Counted from the first letter of the stretch, positions 44,743 through 54,722 are shown. The stretch: DNA of 64,000 bases from Microbulbifer donghaiensis (GCF_900129095.1 NZ_FQVA01000002.1:365029-429028); one strand, 5' to 3'. Translations and numbers: made by a program. Notes: generated from the letters alone by a model not told the origin.

Positions 44743-45510
44743 TCAGGCCTCCAGCAGCAGCTTGAATGCCACGGCGATGGTGGCGAGGATAATGACCGGC
44801 TTGATCAGCTTTGCCCCGCGGGAGATCACCAGGTTGGAGCCCAACCGCGCGCCGATAAACTGCGCCACCGACATGCTGATAGCAAGCCCCAGCAACAGGT
44901 GGCCACCGAGCATAAAGATCAGCATCGAAGTGCTGTTGGTGGCCAGCACCAGCGGCTTGGTGTGCGCGGTGGCCTTGCGCATGTTGTAACCGAGCAGTGC
45001 AGCGAATGCCAGCGCGTAGATGGAGCCCATGCCCGGGCCAAAGAAACCGCCGTAAAAACCAATGCCGCCGCCAACGAGTATGTTGAACGGGCCATTGCCC
45101 ATACGCGGCGCGGCGTCCATGTCGGAAATACGCGGCGAAAACATAAAGTAGATGGCGATGGCGATCAGCAGAATCGGCAGCAGGGTTTGCAGCTGGTCAC
45201 CGCCGAGCTGCGTCACGCTCCAGGTGCCCACTACCGACCCGGCAATTGCGGCTAGTAGCCCCGGCCACAGCGGGCGCAGGTCCAGGTGCCCTTTCTGCAA
45301 GAAATTGATTGTCGACGACAGGGTGCCGAATACGCTTTGGAATTTGTTGGTGCCTAGCGCGTCCAGCGGTGGTACGCCAGCCCACAACAGCGCCGGCAGG
45401 GTAATGATGCCGCCGCCACCGGCGATGGCGCTGATAAAGCCCGCGGCGAAAGCCACCGCGGTCAGTATCAGGTAGGTGATAAGGGAGAGGTCGCCGGTAA
45501 ACTGCTCCAC
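44743..45510 (-). CDS. TSUP (TauE/SafE) family permease
   Basis: 255 aa from GTG 45510, 13 nt past the end of the upstream gene; a TTG at 45558 inside that gene would add 16 hydrophilic residues. Neither start has a strong ribosome site, so it is tentative. Seven to eight membrane helices with the duplicated TSUP signature: 'AGFISAIAGGGGIITLPALL' and 'GFYGGFFGPGMGSIYALAFA'. 'ALGTNKFQSVFGTLSSTINF' is also typical. The family moves sulfite, sulfonates or other organic anions across the inner membrane; no sulfur gene is near, so the substrate is unassigned. Confidence 0.87.
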   Translation of the reverse strand: MEQFTGDLSLITYLILTAVAFAAGFISAIAGGGGIITLPALLWAGVPPLDALGTNKFQSVFGTLSSTINFLQKGHLDLRPLWPGLLAAIAGSVVGTWSVTQLGGDQLQTLLPILLIAIAIYFMFSPRISDMDAAPRMGNGPFNILVGGGIGFYGGFFGPGMGSIYALAFAALLGYNMRKATAHTKPLVLATNSTSMLIFMLGGHLLLGLAISMSVAQFIGARLGSNLVISRGAKLIKPVIILATIAVAFKLLLEA

Positions 45511-45523
45511 TTTTTCTGGTTCG

Positions 45524-46150
45524 CTATTTCTCTTGTTTATCCTCGACTTCTTCCACAAAGTCGGTCTGCTTTTCCGGGTTGCGGCCCTGGTACTTGCTGA
45601 AGCGGCGTTGTATCTCGCGCATATCCACTTCCAGTTCTCCGGTGGGGCGGTAGAGGGAATCGATGCAGATGCGCTTGTTGGGGAAATCCCAGGCGATGAT
45701 CAGGATCGGCACTTTGGCCGCGTAGGCGATGCGCAGGAAACCGTTTTTCCACTTGGTCACCTTCTTGCGCGTGCCTTCCGGCGTAATGCCCACCCACATT
45801 TTTTCATTCTCGCGGAACTGGTTGGCCACCTGCTTGGCCATGCCACCCGGCGCGGCGCGGTCGGTGGGGATGCCGCCAAGCGCCATAAAGAGTTGCTTGA
45901 ACGGGAAGAAAAAGGCCTCCTTCTTCATCATCCAGGAAATCTTGACCTTCAGCGCCAGAATAAAAGGCATGGCGACGACGAAGTCCCAATTGGAGGTGTG
46001 CGGAGCCAGCGCCACCATCACCTTCTTTTCCGGCGGAAACTCGCCGTCGAAACGCCAACCGAGCATTTTGACAATCAGCAGGCCTATGCACTTGGTAAAC
46101 CAGTTGCCGATGCGCGGCACTTCTTCGGGTAGGTTTTTTGGAATGCTCAC
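45524..46150 (-). CDS. Lysophospholipid acyltransferase family protein
   Basis: 208 aa. Acyltransferase motif I is 'APHTSNWDFVVAMPFIL' (HTSNWD = HxxxxD) and motif III 'GITPEGTRKKVTKWKNGFLR' (PEGTR). Short members of this kind act on 1-acyl-glycerol-3-phosphate or on other lipid acceptors. There is no strong transmembrane anchor, but 'CIGLLIVKMLGW' at about 21-32 may dip into the membrane. First gene of a minus-strand run with the TSUP permease. A long palindromic element (46215-46308) lies upstream. Confidence 0.88.
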   Translation of the reverse strand: MSIPKNLPEEVPRIGNWFTKCIGLLIVKMLGWRFDGEFPPEKKVMVALAPHTSNWDFVVAMPFILALKVKISWMMKKEAFFFPFKQLFMALGGIPTDRAAPGGMAKQVANQFRENEKMWVGITPEGTRKKVTKWKNGFLRIAYAAKVPILIIAWDFPNKRICIDSLYRPTGELEVDMREIQRRFSKYQGRNPEKQTDFVEEVEDKQEK

Positions 46151-46214
46151 TTTGTTCTTTCTCTCAATTTACCACGTGGTCCGCGGTCTGGCCTTGCTTC
46201 CCGGCGGACCTGCA

Positions 46215-46308
46215 ACCGGGGACTGTTTGCGGGACACGCCGTAAATCCATCCCTGGAGGCTTGTCGGCGAGGTCCCTCTCGCCAACAGTCCCGCAAACAG
46301 TCCCCGGT
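46215..46308. repeat. Long hairpin element, copy 2 of a dispersed family
   Basis: A perfect 21-bp inverted repeat: 46215-46235 (accggggactgtttgcggga, then c) and its complement at 46288-46308, around a 52-nt centre. The centre contains atccctggaggctt and cggcgaggtcc, resembling the centre of the element at 15877-16001. It lies between the acyltransferase gene start and the prfC stop. A stem this long would strongly fold in RNA. Confidence 0.75.
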
Positions 46309-46351
46309 GTCAGGCCCTTCGCATTACGCTCAGTGCTCTCGCACCACGTAG

Positions 46352-47935
46352 TCAGTGCTCGCGCGTCGCGTAGAAACGAACGTCGGGGTAGCGCTCCTCC
46401 GCCAGCTGCAGGTTGACGCGTGTCGGCGCCAGATAGGTCAGGTGGCCGCTGCCGTCCAGGGCCAGGTTGGTGCTGGCCTTGCGCCTGAAGTTTTCCAGCT
46501 CCTTGGCGCTCTCACTGTCCACCCAGCGCGCGGTGTTCACATTTACGTTTTCGTAAACGGCTTCCACCTTGTATTCGTCTTTGAGGCGGTAAGCCACCAC
46601 CTCAAACTGCAGCACCCCCACCGCACCGACGATGATGTCGTTGTTGTCCAGCGGGAAAAACACCTGGGTGGAGCCCTCTTCCGACAGCTGCTGCAGGCCC
46701 TTCTGCAGCTGCTTCAGTTTCAGCGGATCTTTCAGGCGTATGCGGCGGAACAGTTCCGGCGCAAAATTGGGGATGCCGGTGAACTTGAGCTGCTCGCCCT
46801 CGGTAAAGGTATCGCCGATCTGGATGGTGCCGTGGTTGTGCAAGCCGATAATGTCACCGGCAATGGCCTCTTCCACATGGGTGCGATCGCCGGCCATAAA
46901 GGTTACCGCATCGGCGATCTTCACGTCCTTGCCGATACGCACGTGTTTCATTTTCATGCCACGGTTGTAGGTACCGGAGCAGACGCGCATAAAGGCGATG
47001 CGGTCGCGGTGTTTCGGATCCATATTCGCCTGGATCTTGAACACGAAACCGCTGAACTTGTCTTCACTCGGTTCGACTTTGCGCTCGTTGGTGTCGCGAG
47101 ACTGCGGACCCGGCGCCCACTCGACAAAACCATCGAGCATCTCGCGCACGCCGAAATTGCCGAGTGCGGTACCGAAGAACACCGGCGTCAGGTCACCGGC
47201 CAGGTAGGCGTCCAGGTCAAATTCATGGGTGGCGCCGCGCACCAGTTCGATCTCCTCGCGGATATCGTCGGCGTACTCGCCCAGCAGTGCGGTCGCCTCG
47301 GCGGACTCCAGTCCCTTGATCTGAATGTCATCGGGAATGGTGTGACCCTGCCCCTGTTTGAACACGTGGATAGTGTCCGTGTAGAGGTTGTAGACGCCCT
47401 TAAAGTTCTTGCCGGAACCCAGTGGCCAGTTGATCGGCGCCGCCTGGATATTCAGCACTTCCTCGATTTCGTCCATCACCTCGATTGGGTCGCGGATATC
47501 GCGATCCAGCTTGTTGATAAACGACAGGATCGGCGTGGTGCGCAGTCGGCAGACATTCATCAGTTTGATGGTGCGATCCTCGACGCCCTTGGCGCCGTCG
47601 ATGACCATCAGCGCGGAATCCACCGCCGTCAGTACCCGGTAGGTATCCTCGGAGAAGTCCTCGTGGCCCGGGGTGTCCAGCAGATTGACGGTGCGCCCCT
47701 TGTAGGGGAACTGCATCACCGAGGAGGTCACCGAGATGCCCCGCTCCTGCTCCATGGTCATCCAGTCGGAGCGCGCGTGGGGGCCCTTCTTGCCCTTCAC
47801 CGAGCCGGCCAGCTGGATCGCATTCCCGAACAGCAGCAGCTTTTCGGTCACCGTGGTCTTACCGGCGTCCGGGTGGGAAATGATTGCGAAGGTACGGCGG
47901 CCGTTGTAGCCCGCCAGGGATGAACTCTGACCCAT
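46352..47935 (-). CDS. prfC: Peptide chain release factor 3
   Basis: 527 aa, the E. coli RF3 length. GTPase that removes RF1/RF2 from ribosomes after peptide release. G1 '[20 protein letters not shown]', G2/G3 '[14 protein letters not shown]' and '[17 protein letters not shown]', G4 '[20 protein letters not shown]', then domain II '[20 protein letters not shown]' and the RF3 C-terminus '[20 protein letters not shown]'. A TATAAT on the minus strand (47981-47986) is a likely -10 element upstream. Confidence 0.97.
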   Translation of the reverse strand: MGQSSSLAGYNGRRTFAIISHPDAGKTTVTEKLLLFGNAIQLAGSVKGKKGPHARSDWMTMEQERGISVTSSVMQFPYKGRTVNLLDTPGHEDFSEDTYRVLTAVDSALMVIDGAKGVEDRTIKLMNVCRLRTTPILSFINKLDRDIRDPIEVMDEIEEVLNIQAAPINWPLGSGKNFKGVYNLYTDTIHVFKQGQGHTIPDDIQIKGLESAEATALLGEYADDIREEIELVRGATHEFDLDAYLAGDLTPVFFGTALGNFGVREMLDGFVEWAPGPQSRDTNERKVEPSEDKFSGFVFKIQANMDPKHRDRIAFMRVCSGTYNRGMKMKHVRIGKDVKIADAVTFMAGDRTHVEEAIAGDIIGLHNHGTIQIGDTFTEGEQLKFTGIPNFAPELFRRIRLKDPLKLKQLQKGLQQLSEEGSTQVFFPLDNNDIIVGAVGVLQFEVVAYRLKDEYKVEAVYENVNVNTARWVDSESAKELENFRRKASTNLALDGSGHLTYLAPTRVNLQLAEERYPDVRFYATREH

Positions 47936-48074
47936 AATCTAGATTTGGTAACTCGGCGTTGTGCGAAAAACAAGGCGCGCATTATACACGTCGGCAGCGG
48001 CCTAAGGGGGCTGGTACACTGCGGAATTTGGGCCCTGGAGCCAGGCCGAAACAGCGAAATTCAGGAGGTGAACC

Positions 48075-49856
48075 ATGAGTCGGGAACGCTTACAGGCAGT
48101 GCGGGAAGAGCTGGCGCGACAGGGAGTGCAGGCCTTCCTGGTGCCGCGCGGCGACGAATACCAGAACGAGTATGTGCCCGCCGCCGACGAACGCCTGGCC
48201 TGGCTGACCGGCTTTACAGGCTCCGCCGGCATGGCGGTGGTCGGCGCGGAGCACGCGGCGCTGTTCGTGGACGGCCGCTACACCCTGCAGGCGCAGCAAC
48301 AGCTGGGCGACCAGCCAATCGATCAGGAAAACCTGGACAACAGTGTCATCGCCGACTGGCTGTGTAGTCAGCTGAAAGAGGGGCAGTCACTGGGATATGA
48401 TCCGCGCCTGCACACCGAACCCGGCCTCGCCCTGCTGAAGAAGCGCCTCGGCGAGCGCGATATCACCTTGCGCCCGCTGGAGCAGAACCCGATCGACGCC
48501 GCCTGGAACGACAGGCCGGCCACACCCTGCGGCCCGGCGCGCCCACACCCCCACACCTTTACCGGGGAGCACTCTAAAGAGAAACGCCAGCGCATCGCCG
48601 AATTTCTCGCCGACAAGCGCGCCGATGCCCTGTGGCTCCCCAACCCCGAGGTCTGCGCCTGGCTTTTCAATATTCGCGGCGACGATGTGCCACACCTGCC
48701 GGTGGCACTGGCCAGCGCCCTGCTCTACCGCGATGGCACTGCCACCCTGTACCTGGCTGAAGAGGCAGTCGGCGGGGCGCTGATCGAACACCTGAACAGC
48801 GATGTCGATATTGTCAGCGATAAGAACGACCTGTTCGCTGCCGCCAAACGCCACCATGTGTCGAAGGTCTGGGTGGATCCGCTGATCACTAACTGCTGGA
48901 CGCTGCAGCAGCTGCGCGCGCTGGATATCGAACTGCTGCCAGAGCGCGATCCCATTACCCAGGCCAAGGCCTGCAAGAATCCGGTAGAGCTGGCCGGCTC
49001 CCGCGCCGCCCACGAACGCGACGGCGCCGCCCTGTGCGAGTTTCTCGCCGAGCTGCCGGATGCCGTTGCCGCCGGCGCCCCCGATAACAGCTTCGGCGAA
49101 CTGGAGGCGGTGCAGCTGCTGCGCGCCAAGCGCGAGCAGCGCGAGGGTTTCCGCGATGACAGCTTCGACTCTATCTCCGGCTACGGCCCCAACGGCGCCA
49201 TAGTGCACTACCGGGTCGACCGCGAATCGAGCCTGGCCCTAAAACCCGAGGGCATCTACCTGATCGATTCCGGTGGCCAGTACCCGGACGGCACCACCGA
49301 TGTCACCCGCACCGTGGCCCTGGGAGAATTCCCGCAACTGGCGAAGGAGCACTTCACGCGCGTGCTCAAAGGCCATATCGGTATCGCCACGCTGCGTTTC
49401 CCCAAGGGCACCTGCGGCGAGCAGATAGATGCCTTCGCACGCAAGTCACTGTGGGACGCTGGCCTCGACTATGCCCACGGCACCGGCCACGGCGTCGGCA
49501 GTTTCCTCAGCGTGCATGAAGGACCGCAGCGGATCGGCAAGGCGAGTACCGGCGTCGCACTGCAGCGCGGTATGATCCTGTCGAATGAACCAGGCTTCTA
49601 CCTCACCGGCCAGTACGGCATCCGTATCGAGAATCTGATCTTCGTGAAGGAGAGCGAGCACTACCACGACTTCCTCGAATTCGAGGAGCTGACCCTGGTG
49701 CCGATAGAGCGGAAACTGATCGATACGGACTTCCTGACCCAGCAGGAAAAAGACTGGCTGAACAACTATCACCAGCGGGTGCGGGAGACACTGCTGCCGC
49801 TGGTGAACAAAAAGACGCAAACGTGGCTGGAAGCTGCCACACGACCTATTGAGTGA
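48075..49856 (+). CDS. Xaa-Pro aminopeptidase (M24, three-domain)
   Basis: 593 aa, the length of three-domain (eukaryotic-like) aminopeptidase P rather than the 440-aa PepP. Two creatinase-like N-terminal domains ('DEYQNEYVPAADERLAWLTG', 'EHAALFVDGRYTLQAQQQLG') precede the pita-bread catalytic domain. Metal ligands: 'YLIDSGGQYPDGTTDVTRTV' (Asp, Asp), 'YAHGTGHGVGSFLSVHEGPQ' (His), 'SNEPGFYLTGQYGIRIENLI' (Glu, Glu). Removes an N-terminal residue before proline. Cytoplasmic, single gene. ATG at 48075 follows GGAGG. Confidence 0.94.
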   Translation: MSRERLQAVREELARQGVQAFLVPRGDEYQNEYVPAADERLAWLTGFTGSAGMAVVGAEHAALFVDGRYTLQAQQQLGDQPIDQENLDNSVIADWLCSQLKEGQSLGYDPRLHTEPGLALLKKRLGERDITLRPLEQNPIDAAWNDRPATPCGPARPHPHTFTGEHSKEKRQRIAEFLADKRADALWLPNPEVCAWLFNIRGDDVPHLPVALASALLYRDGTATLYLAEEAVGGALIEHLNSDVDIVSDKNDLFAAAKRHHVSKVWVDPLITNCWTLQQLRALDIELLPERDPITQAKACKNPVELAGSRAAHERDGAALCEFLAELPDAVAAGAPDNSFGELEAVQLLRAKREQREGFRDDSFDSISGYGPNGAIVHYRVDRESSLALKPEGIYLIDSGGQYPDGTTDVTRTVALGEFPQLAKEHFTRVLKGHIGIATLRFPKGTCGEQIDAFARKSLWDAGLDYAHGTGHGVGSFLSVHEGPQRIGKASTGVALQRGMILSNEPGFYLTGQYGIRIENLIFVKESEHYHDFLEFEELTLVPIERKLIDTDFLTQQEKDWLNNYHQRVRETLLPLVNKKTQTWLEAATRPIE

Positions 49857-49878
49857 ATACGGAAATTCCGTTGCCATC

Positions 49879-49897
49879 CCCCGGACTCGATCCGGGG
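49879..49897. terminator. Stem-loop between converging pepP-like and MATE genes
   Basis: 7-bp perfect stem ccccgga / tccgggg with loop ctcga, 22 nt past the aminopeptidase stop. No T tract on either side; this short motif is also common as an intergenic repeat in proteobacteria. Confidence 0.4.
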
Positions 49898-50004
49898 CCC
49901 AGCATCGGAACCCGGCGCGGACACCGGGCGCCGCCGGCGCGAGACTGCAATCATTGCGACAGCGTATCGGCGCATGTCCTGCGCCGCGGCGCTTAACGGA
50001 ACGG

Positions 50005-51387
50005 CTACTGAGCCGGCAGTTTAATCCCCATCTCCTCGTCGGCGGCGCGACTGATAATATCCCGCCGCAGCCACCAGCAGGCCAGTGCGCCGAGCAACAG
50101 GTTGGCTGCAGCGGTGGCAGCGAACAGGCCGGTGATGCCCCACAACTGGTTGCCCAGCCAAGCCAGCGGCAAATAGATACCGAGCACGCGCAGGAAGGAA
50201 ATCAGTGTGGCCGGCAGCGGCCGCCCCAAACCGTTAAAGGCCGCATTGGCGGACATCACGAAACCGTAACCGGCGTAACTGAACGGCACCAGCGTCAGGT
50301 AGGCGACGGCCACCGCCAAGACTTCCGGCGAGTCGCTGAACAACCGCACCAGTGGCTCGCCGACAAAATACAGCGCGACTGCCAGCGTCAGGCCGAAAGC
50401 CACGCAGAAGCGTGCCAACACACGGACGGTTTCGCGCATGCGCTCCACCTTGCCGGCACCGGCATTCTGCCCCATAAAAGGACCGACCACCGACGACAGT
50501 GCGTAGAAGACGATCAGCGCCACCGGCTCGATGCGCAGTGCCACCCCGAGACCGGCCACCGCATCGGCGCCGTGCACCGCCACCAGCGCCACCACCACGC
50601 CGCCGGCCATCGGGATAATCACGTTGGTGGCCACCGCCGGCAGGCCGACGGCCAGCACCTGGCGCCATGAAGCGAACAGGGAGTCCAGATTCCACCGCGG
50701 CGCCGCCATCAGGTGTTCGCGGCGGATCAGGAAATACAGGGCGGCGACAAAGCTGATGCCGCGCGCGATTACGGTGGACAACGCCGCGCCCTGCAGCTCC
50801 AGCCGCGGGAAACCCAGCAAGCCGAAAATCAGCAGCGGATCCAGGATCAGGTTTAGGACCGCCACTCCCACCATGATACGCCCGGTCAGGGAACTGTTGC
50901 CTATCGCGCGCAGTGACGACAGGGCCACCATCGGCACCACCGCGAACACCGCCCCCAGAAACCACGGCACCATGTAATCGGCGATCAGCGGCAGCATCTC
51001 CTCGCTCGCGCCGAGCAGCCGGAACAGCGGCTCGATAGTGGCGAGACCGATAACAGTGATACACACCGCAACCAGCAATGCCAGCAACGACGCGTCGGTC
51101 ACCAGCCGCCGTACCCGCTCGTGATCGCCGGCGCCATAGGCCCGCGCCACCGCCGACGAGGTACCGGCGCCGAGGCCGATGGCGAAGCTGTTGATCACCA
51201 TCACCACCGGAAAAGTAAAACTCATCGCTGCCAGCTGTGCCTTGCCCAGCTGCGCAACGAAGTAGGTATCCACCACGTTGAAGGACATGGTGGCGAGGAT
51301 GCCCCACACCATCGGCAGGGCCAGGCGCTGCAGATGACCGGCCACCGAACCCTCGAGCAGAGAGGGATTATTTTTGGATAACACCAT
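50005..51387 (-). CDS. MATE-family multidrug/Na+ efflux transporter
   Basis: 460 aa from ATG 51387 (GAAG-type ribosome site 8-11 nt upstream; a GTG 11 codons earlier is less likely). About 12 membrane helices in two related halves; MATE features include 'LPMVWGILATMSFNVVDTYF' and 'IGLGAGTSSAVARAYGAGDH' in the first half and 'GLPAVATNVIIPMAGGVVVA' and 'VVGPFMGQNAGAGKVERMRE' in the second. Uses Na+ or H+ influx to expel cationic compounds. Single gene, no adjacent regulator. Confidence 0.92.
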   Translation of the reverse strand: MVLSKNNPSLLEGSVAGHLQRLALPMVWGILATMSFNVVDTYFVAQLGKAQLAAMSFTFPVVMVINSFAIGLGAGTSSAVARAYGAGDHERVRRLVTDASLLALLVAVCITVIGLATIEPLFRLLGASEEMLPLIADYMVPWFLGAVFAVVPMVALSSLRAIGNSSLTGRIMVGVAVLNLILDPLLIFGLLGFPRLELQGAALSTVIARGISFVAALYFLIRREHLMAAPRWNLDSLFASWRQVLAVGLPAVATNVIIPMAGGVVVALVAVHGADAVAGLGVALRIEPVALIVFYALSSVVGPFMGQNAGAGKVERMRETVRVLARFCVAFGLTLAVALYFVGEPLVRLFSDSPEVLAVAVAYLTLVPFSYAGYGFVMSANAAFNGLGRPLPATLISFLRVLGIYLPLAWLGNQLWGITGLFAATAAANLLLGALACWWLRRDIISRAADEEMGIKLPAQ

Positions 51388-51527
51388 GAACAACTCTTCG
51401 TGGGAGATAGGAGTTTCCACCAGACTGCGGCGGACAAATAAGAATTTCGGAGAAGCGGCATTCTACCAGCAGCGCGATTGCGGATCATTGACAGTGGCCG
51501 CACCACTGCCGCAACCCGGCAGCCGTT

Positions 51528-52004
51528 TTAGCGGGAACGGCTCATCAACAGCGCGTCTTCGCGCAAACCAGCGTCGGCCGGGTAGTAATTCTTACGTACT
51601 CCGTCCTCGTGAAAACCCAGTTTGCGATAGAGGGACAAAGCGGCGCGATTGGAAGCGCGCACCTCCAGCAACAGGCGGCAGATTTCCACCGGCAAGCGCG
51701 CGATCAACTCGGCCAGTAGCGATTCGGCGATTCCGCGCCGGCGCCAGTCCGGGGACACCGCCACGTCGAGAATTTCGGCCTCATCAAACAGCAGCGATAT
51801 CACGCAGCAGGCGATGACCTCCCCTTCCGCGGACAGCAGTAACCAGCACTGGTGGCCGCCTTCGAGACTGTCGCGGTACTGTTTTTCGCTCCACGGGTGG
51901 CTGTGGGCGCGGCGCGCCAGGTCTGCCATTGCAACAGAGTCCGCCGCACTGGCGGCGATCAGTTGGGCTCCGGGAATATCGAGCGAGGGGAATACGGGGG
52001 TCAT
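51528..52004 (-). CDS. rimI: Ribosomal protein S18-alanine N-acetyltransferase
   Basis: 158 aa. GNAT fold with acetyl-CoA loop 'DVAVSPDWRRRGIAESLLAE' (R-R-R-G-I-A) and the RimI-type C-terminal 'LLEVRASNRAALSLYRKLGF' followed by 'EDGVRKNYYPADAGLREDAL'. Acetylates the N-terminal Ala of S18. It starts within the last bases of the upstream gene (ATGA overlap). Third gene of a leuA - holD-like - rimI unit; holD next to rimI is the E. coli order too. Confidence 0.93.
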   Translation of the reverse strand: MTPVFPSLDIPGAQLIAASAADSVAMADLARRAHSHPWSEKQYRDSLEGGHQCWLLLSAEGEVIACCVISLLFDEAEILDVAVSPDWRRRGIAESLLAELIARLPVEICRLLLEVRASNRAALSLYRKLGFHEDGVRKNYYPADAGLREDALLMSRSR

Positions 52005-52828
52005 TTAACCCTATTTTTTTCGGGGAGAGTGTGCTCGGGATAGGTCTTTTGCAGCAGTTGCCACAGGGCGCGCTTGCGTTGCGGCTCCTGCAGCAGTTGG
52101 CTCAGGCTCGGCATGGCGATCACGCGGATGCCGTTCCAGTCGTTTACCGGCTGCGCCAGCGGTACCGGTGCACAGAAATCGCGGGCCTCGCGCCCCATCA
52201 GCCAGATCGACTTCACCGGGCGGCGTGCACTGGCCGCCTCCAGCCAGCTGGAACAGGTATCGCGGGCCTCGGAAGCGTCGGCAGCGGGGCCAAAGCGGTT
52301 CTCCGCCAGCGGCCAGCGCAGCCGATCCTGTTCGCGCGGCAGCTGATGCCAGCCCAGCGCGCGGGCGATATTGTTGAAGAGTGCCTCTACCGGCAGCGCG
52401 GCGCCCGGCTCGCGGCTGTCCACGGCCAGCAGCTCTTCACCCAGCCACCAGCAGCTGAGCACAAACGGCTGCACTTCCTGGCGCGGCGGCGCCACCTGGG
52501 TCACCGCAGCGGCCTGCGTCGCGGGTTTAACCCTGGTCTGCTCGGTGATAGCGCCGATATCGCGCAGCACCTGCGCTTCCGTGGCCCGGGCCTGTGGCGC
52601 TGGACCCGCCTCTGCGGGGGCGACCACCATCTGCGCCGCGGACTGCGGCAATGGATTTGCGACCGCTGCGCGCATCTGCTGTAGCGGCGTTGCGGGTTCA
52701 GGTTGCGCAGCTTCCTGAGGCGGCAATTCCGCCTGGCGCGGCTGCGGCGCGAGCGGCAGCACAAAGCGTGGCATATAGCTGGCCACGCCCAGGACTGACA
52801 AATATTCCGCTCGCTGCAGTTCGTTCAC
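52001..52828 (-). CDS. holD: Probable DNA polymerase III psi subunit (HolD-like) with Pro/Ala insert
   Basis: 275 aa, GTG start directly after the leuA stop. The ends resemble E. coli HolD recalled from memory: N-terminal 'LQRAEYLSVLGVASYMPRFV' against 'RRDWQLQQLGITQWSLRRP', and C-terminal 'PQRKRALWQLLQKTYPEHTL' against 'PTARAALWQQICTYEHDFF'. Between them is an extra Pro/Ala/Gln-rich, probably disordered stretch (about 30-120), doubling the length. Psi links the clamp loader to SSB through chi. Gene position immediately upstream of rimI strongly supports the call. The middle ('FVLSCWWLGEELLAVDSREP') is not recognised on its own. Confidence 0.7.
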   Translation of the reverse strand: MNELQRAEYLSVLGVASYMPRFVLPLAPQPRQAELPPQEAAQPEPATPLQQMRAAVANPLPQSAAQMVVAPAEAGPAPQARATEAQVLRDIGAITEQTRVKPATQAAAVTQVAPPRQEVQPFVLSCWWLGEELLAVDSREPGAALPVEALFNNIARALGWHQLPREQDRLRWPLAENRFGPAADASEARDTCSSWLEAASARRPVKSIWLMGREARDFCAPVPLAQPVNDWNGIRVIAMPSLSQLLQEPQRKRALWQLLQKTYPEHTLPEKNRVK

Positions 52829-54364
52829 TTACACGCCTTTCTTCTTGCGCTCTCCGCTGGCGAGCAAGTTTAACGCATCCAGGTAGGCCTGTGCGGAAGC
52901 GACGAGAATATCGGTATCGGCACCGACACCATTGACCAGCCGGCCATCCCGCTCCAGGCGCACGGTCACCGTGCCCTGGGAGTCGGTCCCCTGGGTGACC
53001 GCGTTCACAGAGTAGAGCTTCAGCTCGGCCTTGCTGTCCGCGATCGATTCGATGGCCTTGAAGGTCGCGTCGACCGGGCCGCTGCCGTAGGCCTCGGCGC
53101 GGTGCGACTCGCCTTCGATCAGCAGACGTATATGCGCCTGCGGCAGGGTACCGATCTTGCTGCGCACTTCGAGATCTTCCAGCTGGAAGTGCTCCACCGG
53201 CGCTTCGACGCCGGCCACCAGCGAGTGCAGGTCCTCATCGAAGATTTCGTGCTTTTTGTCCGCCAGCTCTTTGAATCGCTCAAAGATCAGCTGGAATTCA
53301 CCGGCATCCTCAAAGTGGATACCCAGCTCCTCGTAACGCGCCCTCACCGCGGCGCGACCGGAGTGCTTGCCCAGCACCAGACGGTTGTGTCCCCAACCAA
53401 CATCTTGGGCGCGCATGATTTCGTAGGTCTCGCGATGCTTCAGCACGCCGTCCTGGTGAATGCCGGATTCGTGCGCGAATGCGTTGGCACCGACGATCGC
53501 CTTGTTCGGCTGTACCGGGAATCCAGTGATGGAGGACACCATGCGCGAGGTGGGGACGATATGCGTGGCGTCGATCTGGGTTTCCACCGGATAGAGGTCC
53601 TGGCGGGTACGCACCGCCATTACGATCTCTTCGAGAGACGCGTTGCCGGCGCGCTCGCCGAGGCCATTGATGGTGCACTCGACCTGGCGCACGCCATTCA
53701 TGACGGCGGACAGGGAGTTGGCGACAGCCAGCCCCAGATCATTGTGACAGTGCGTCGAAAATATCGCCTTGTCGGAGTTGGGCACACTCTCGATCACGCG
53801 CTTGAACATGGCCCCGTACTCGCCCGGCTCGCCGTAGCCAACCGTGTCTGGAATATTGATGGTGCCGGCACCGGCGTTGATCACCGCCTCGATGATGCGA
53901 TACATGAATTCCGGTTCGGAACGACTGCCGTCCTCGAGGGAAAATTCCACATCGTCGGTAAACTGTCGCGCAGTCTTCACCGCCTCGACCGCCTGGCGCA
54001 ACACATCCTCCGGCTCCATCTGCAGCTTGTACTTCATATGGATCGGCGACGTGGCGATAAAGGTGTGGATACGCGAGGCGTTGGCGTTCTTCAGCGCCTC
54101 ACCGGCGCGGATGATATCTGGCCCCACGGCGCGGGCCAGGCTGCACACGCGGGAATCCTTTACCGCTTCGGCGACGGCCTGTACCGCCTCAAAATCGCCG
54201 GGGCTGGCGATCGCGAAACCGGCCTCGATCACATCGACGCGCATACGCTCCAGCATACGCGCAATGCGGATCTTCTCATCTTTGGTCATGGAGGCGCCGG
54301 GGCTTTGCTCGCCGTCGCGCAGAGTGGTATCAAAAATGACTAATTTATCTTTATTTGTACTCAT
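52829..54364 (-). CDS. leuA: 2-isopropylmalate synthase
   Basis: 511 aa. Condenses acetyl-CoA with 2-ketoisovalerate, the first step of leucine synthesis. '[20 protein letters not shown]' carries the metal-binding Asp and catalytic Arg; '[20 protein letters not shown]' the metal His pair; '[20 protein letters not shown]' and '[13 protein letters not shown]' are further signatures. The C-terminal 120 residues form the leucine-binding regulatory domain ('[20 protein letters not shown]'), so feedback inhibition is expected. AGGAG precedes the ATG. Confidence 0.97.
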   Translation of the reverse strand: MSTNKDKLVIFDTTLRDGEQSPGASMTKDEKIRIARMLERMRVDVIEAGFAIASPGDFEAVQAVAEAVKDSRVCSLARAVGPDIIRAGEALKNANASRIHTFIATSPIHMKYKLQMEPEDVLRQAVEAVKTARQFTDDVEFSLEDGSRSEPEFMYRIIEAVINAGAGTINIPDTVGYGEPGEYGAMFKRVIESVPNSDKAIFSTHCHNDLGLAVANSLSAVMNGVRQVECTINGLGERAGNASLEEIVMAVRTRQDLYPVETQIDATHIVPTSRMVSSITGFPVQPNKAIVGANAFAHESGIHQDGVLKHRETYEIMRAQDVGWGHNRLVLGKHSGRAAVRARYEELGIHFEDAGEFQLIFERFKELADKKHEIFDEDLHSLVAGVEAPVEHFQLEDLEVRSKIGTLPQAHIRLLIEGESHRAEAYGSGPVDATFKAIESIADSKAELKLYSVNAVTQGTDSQGTVTVRLERDGRLVNGVGADTDILVASAQAYLDALNLLASGERKKKGV

Positions 54365-54722
54365 TTTGGGCTCATCTCCTAATCTCGCCCGAGGCTAAAC
54401 AGCGGCCGCGCCGCTGTCTACGCGCGAAAAAAATACAGTGTGGAATTCTGCCGGAAGGTATGGGAATAAAATTATATGCCGCAGCGCGGCAGTCGCAGCG
54501 AGAAAGCTAGGGCGCGATAGAGGTGCCAGGAATTGAAATGTTCAGTTTGCATGGCAATTGCTGCGCTGGATTGGAGTTTCGGCATTATGTGCCGCAGGAA
54601 GCCCGAAGGTCAACATGCATCCTAATAAACGCAAAAATAATCACGCTTATTAGGATGAGAGTCTCGCCAGCTGAAGGTTTTGCTGCTAAAAAGCTTTTGC
54701 AGCGGCGAAAGCTCGGGCGCCT
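54365..54722. other. Gene-free stretch upstream of leuA
   Basis: 358 bp. On the minus strand it has a perfect tataat (plus 54471-54476) without a good -35, a GC-rich hairpin (acagcggc / gccgctgt, plus 54399-54417) between that and the leuA start, and an 11-bp inverted repeat further upstream (54618-54657). No leader peptide with clustered Leu codons was found, so classical attenuation is not supported. Confidence 0.55.
54618..54657. promoter_or_regulatory. 11-bp inverted repeat upstream of leuA
   Basis: catcctaataa and its perfect complement ttattaggatg, separated by 18 nt of A-rich sequence, about 250 bp upstream of leuA and 65 bp past the ohrR-like gene end. It may be a regulator site or a hairpin. 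Confidence 0.45.

Noticed and set aside
46355..47923. 522-codon + strand frame opposite prfC
   Set aside because: Antisense shadow of a gene with complete RF3 motifs.
54365..54480. Leucine attenuator in front of leuA
   Set aside because: No short leader frame with clustered Leu codons followed by a U-run terminator was found.
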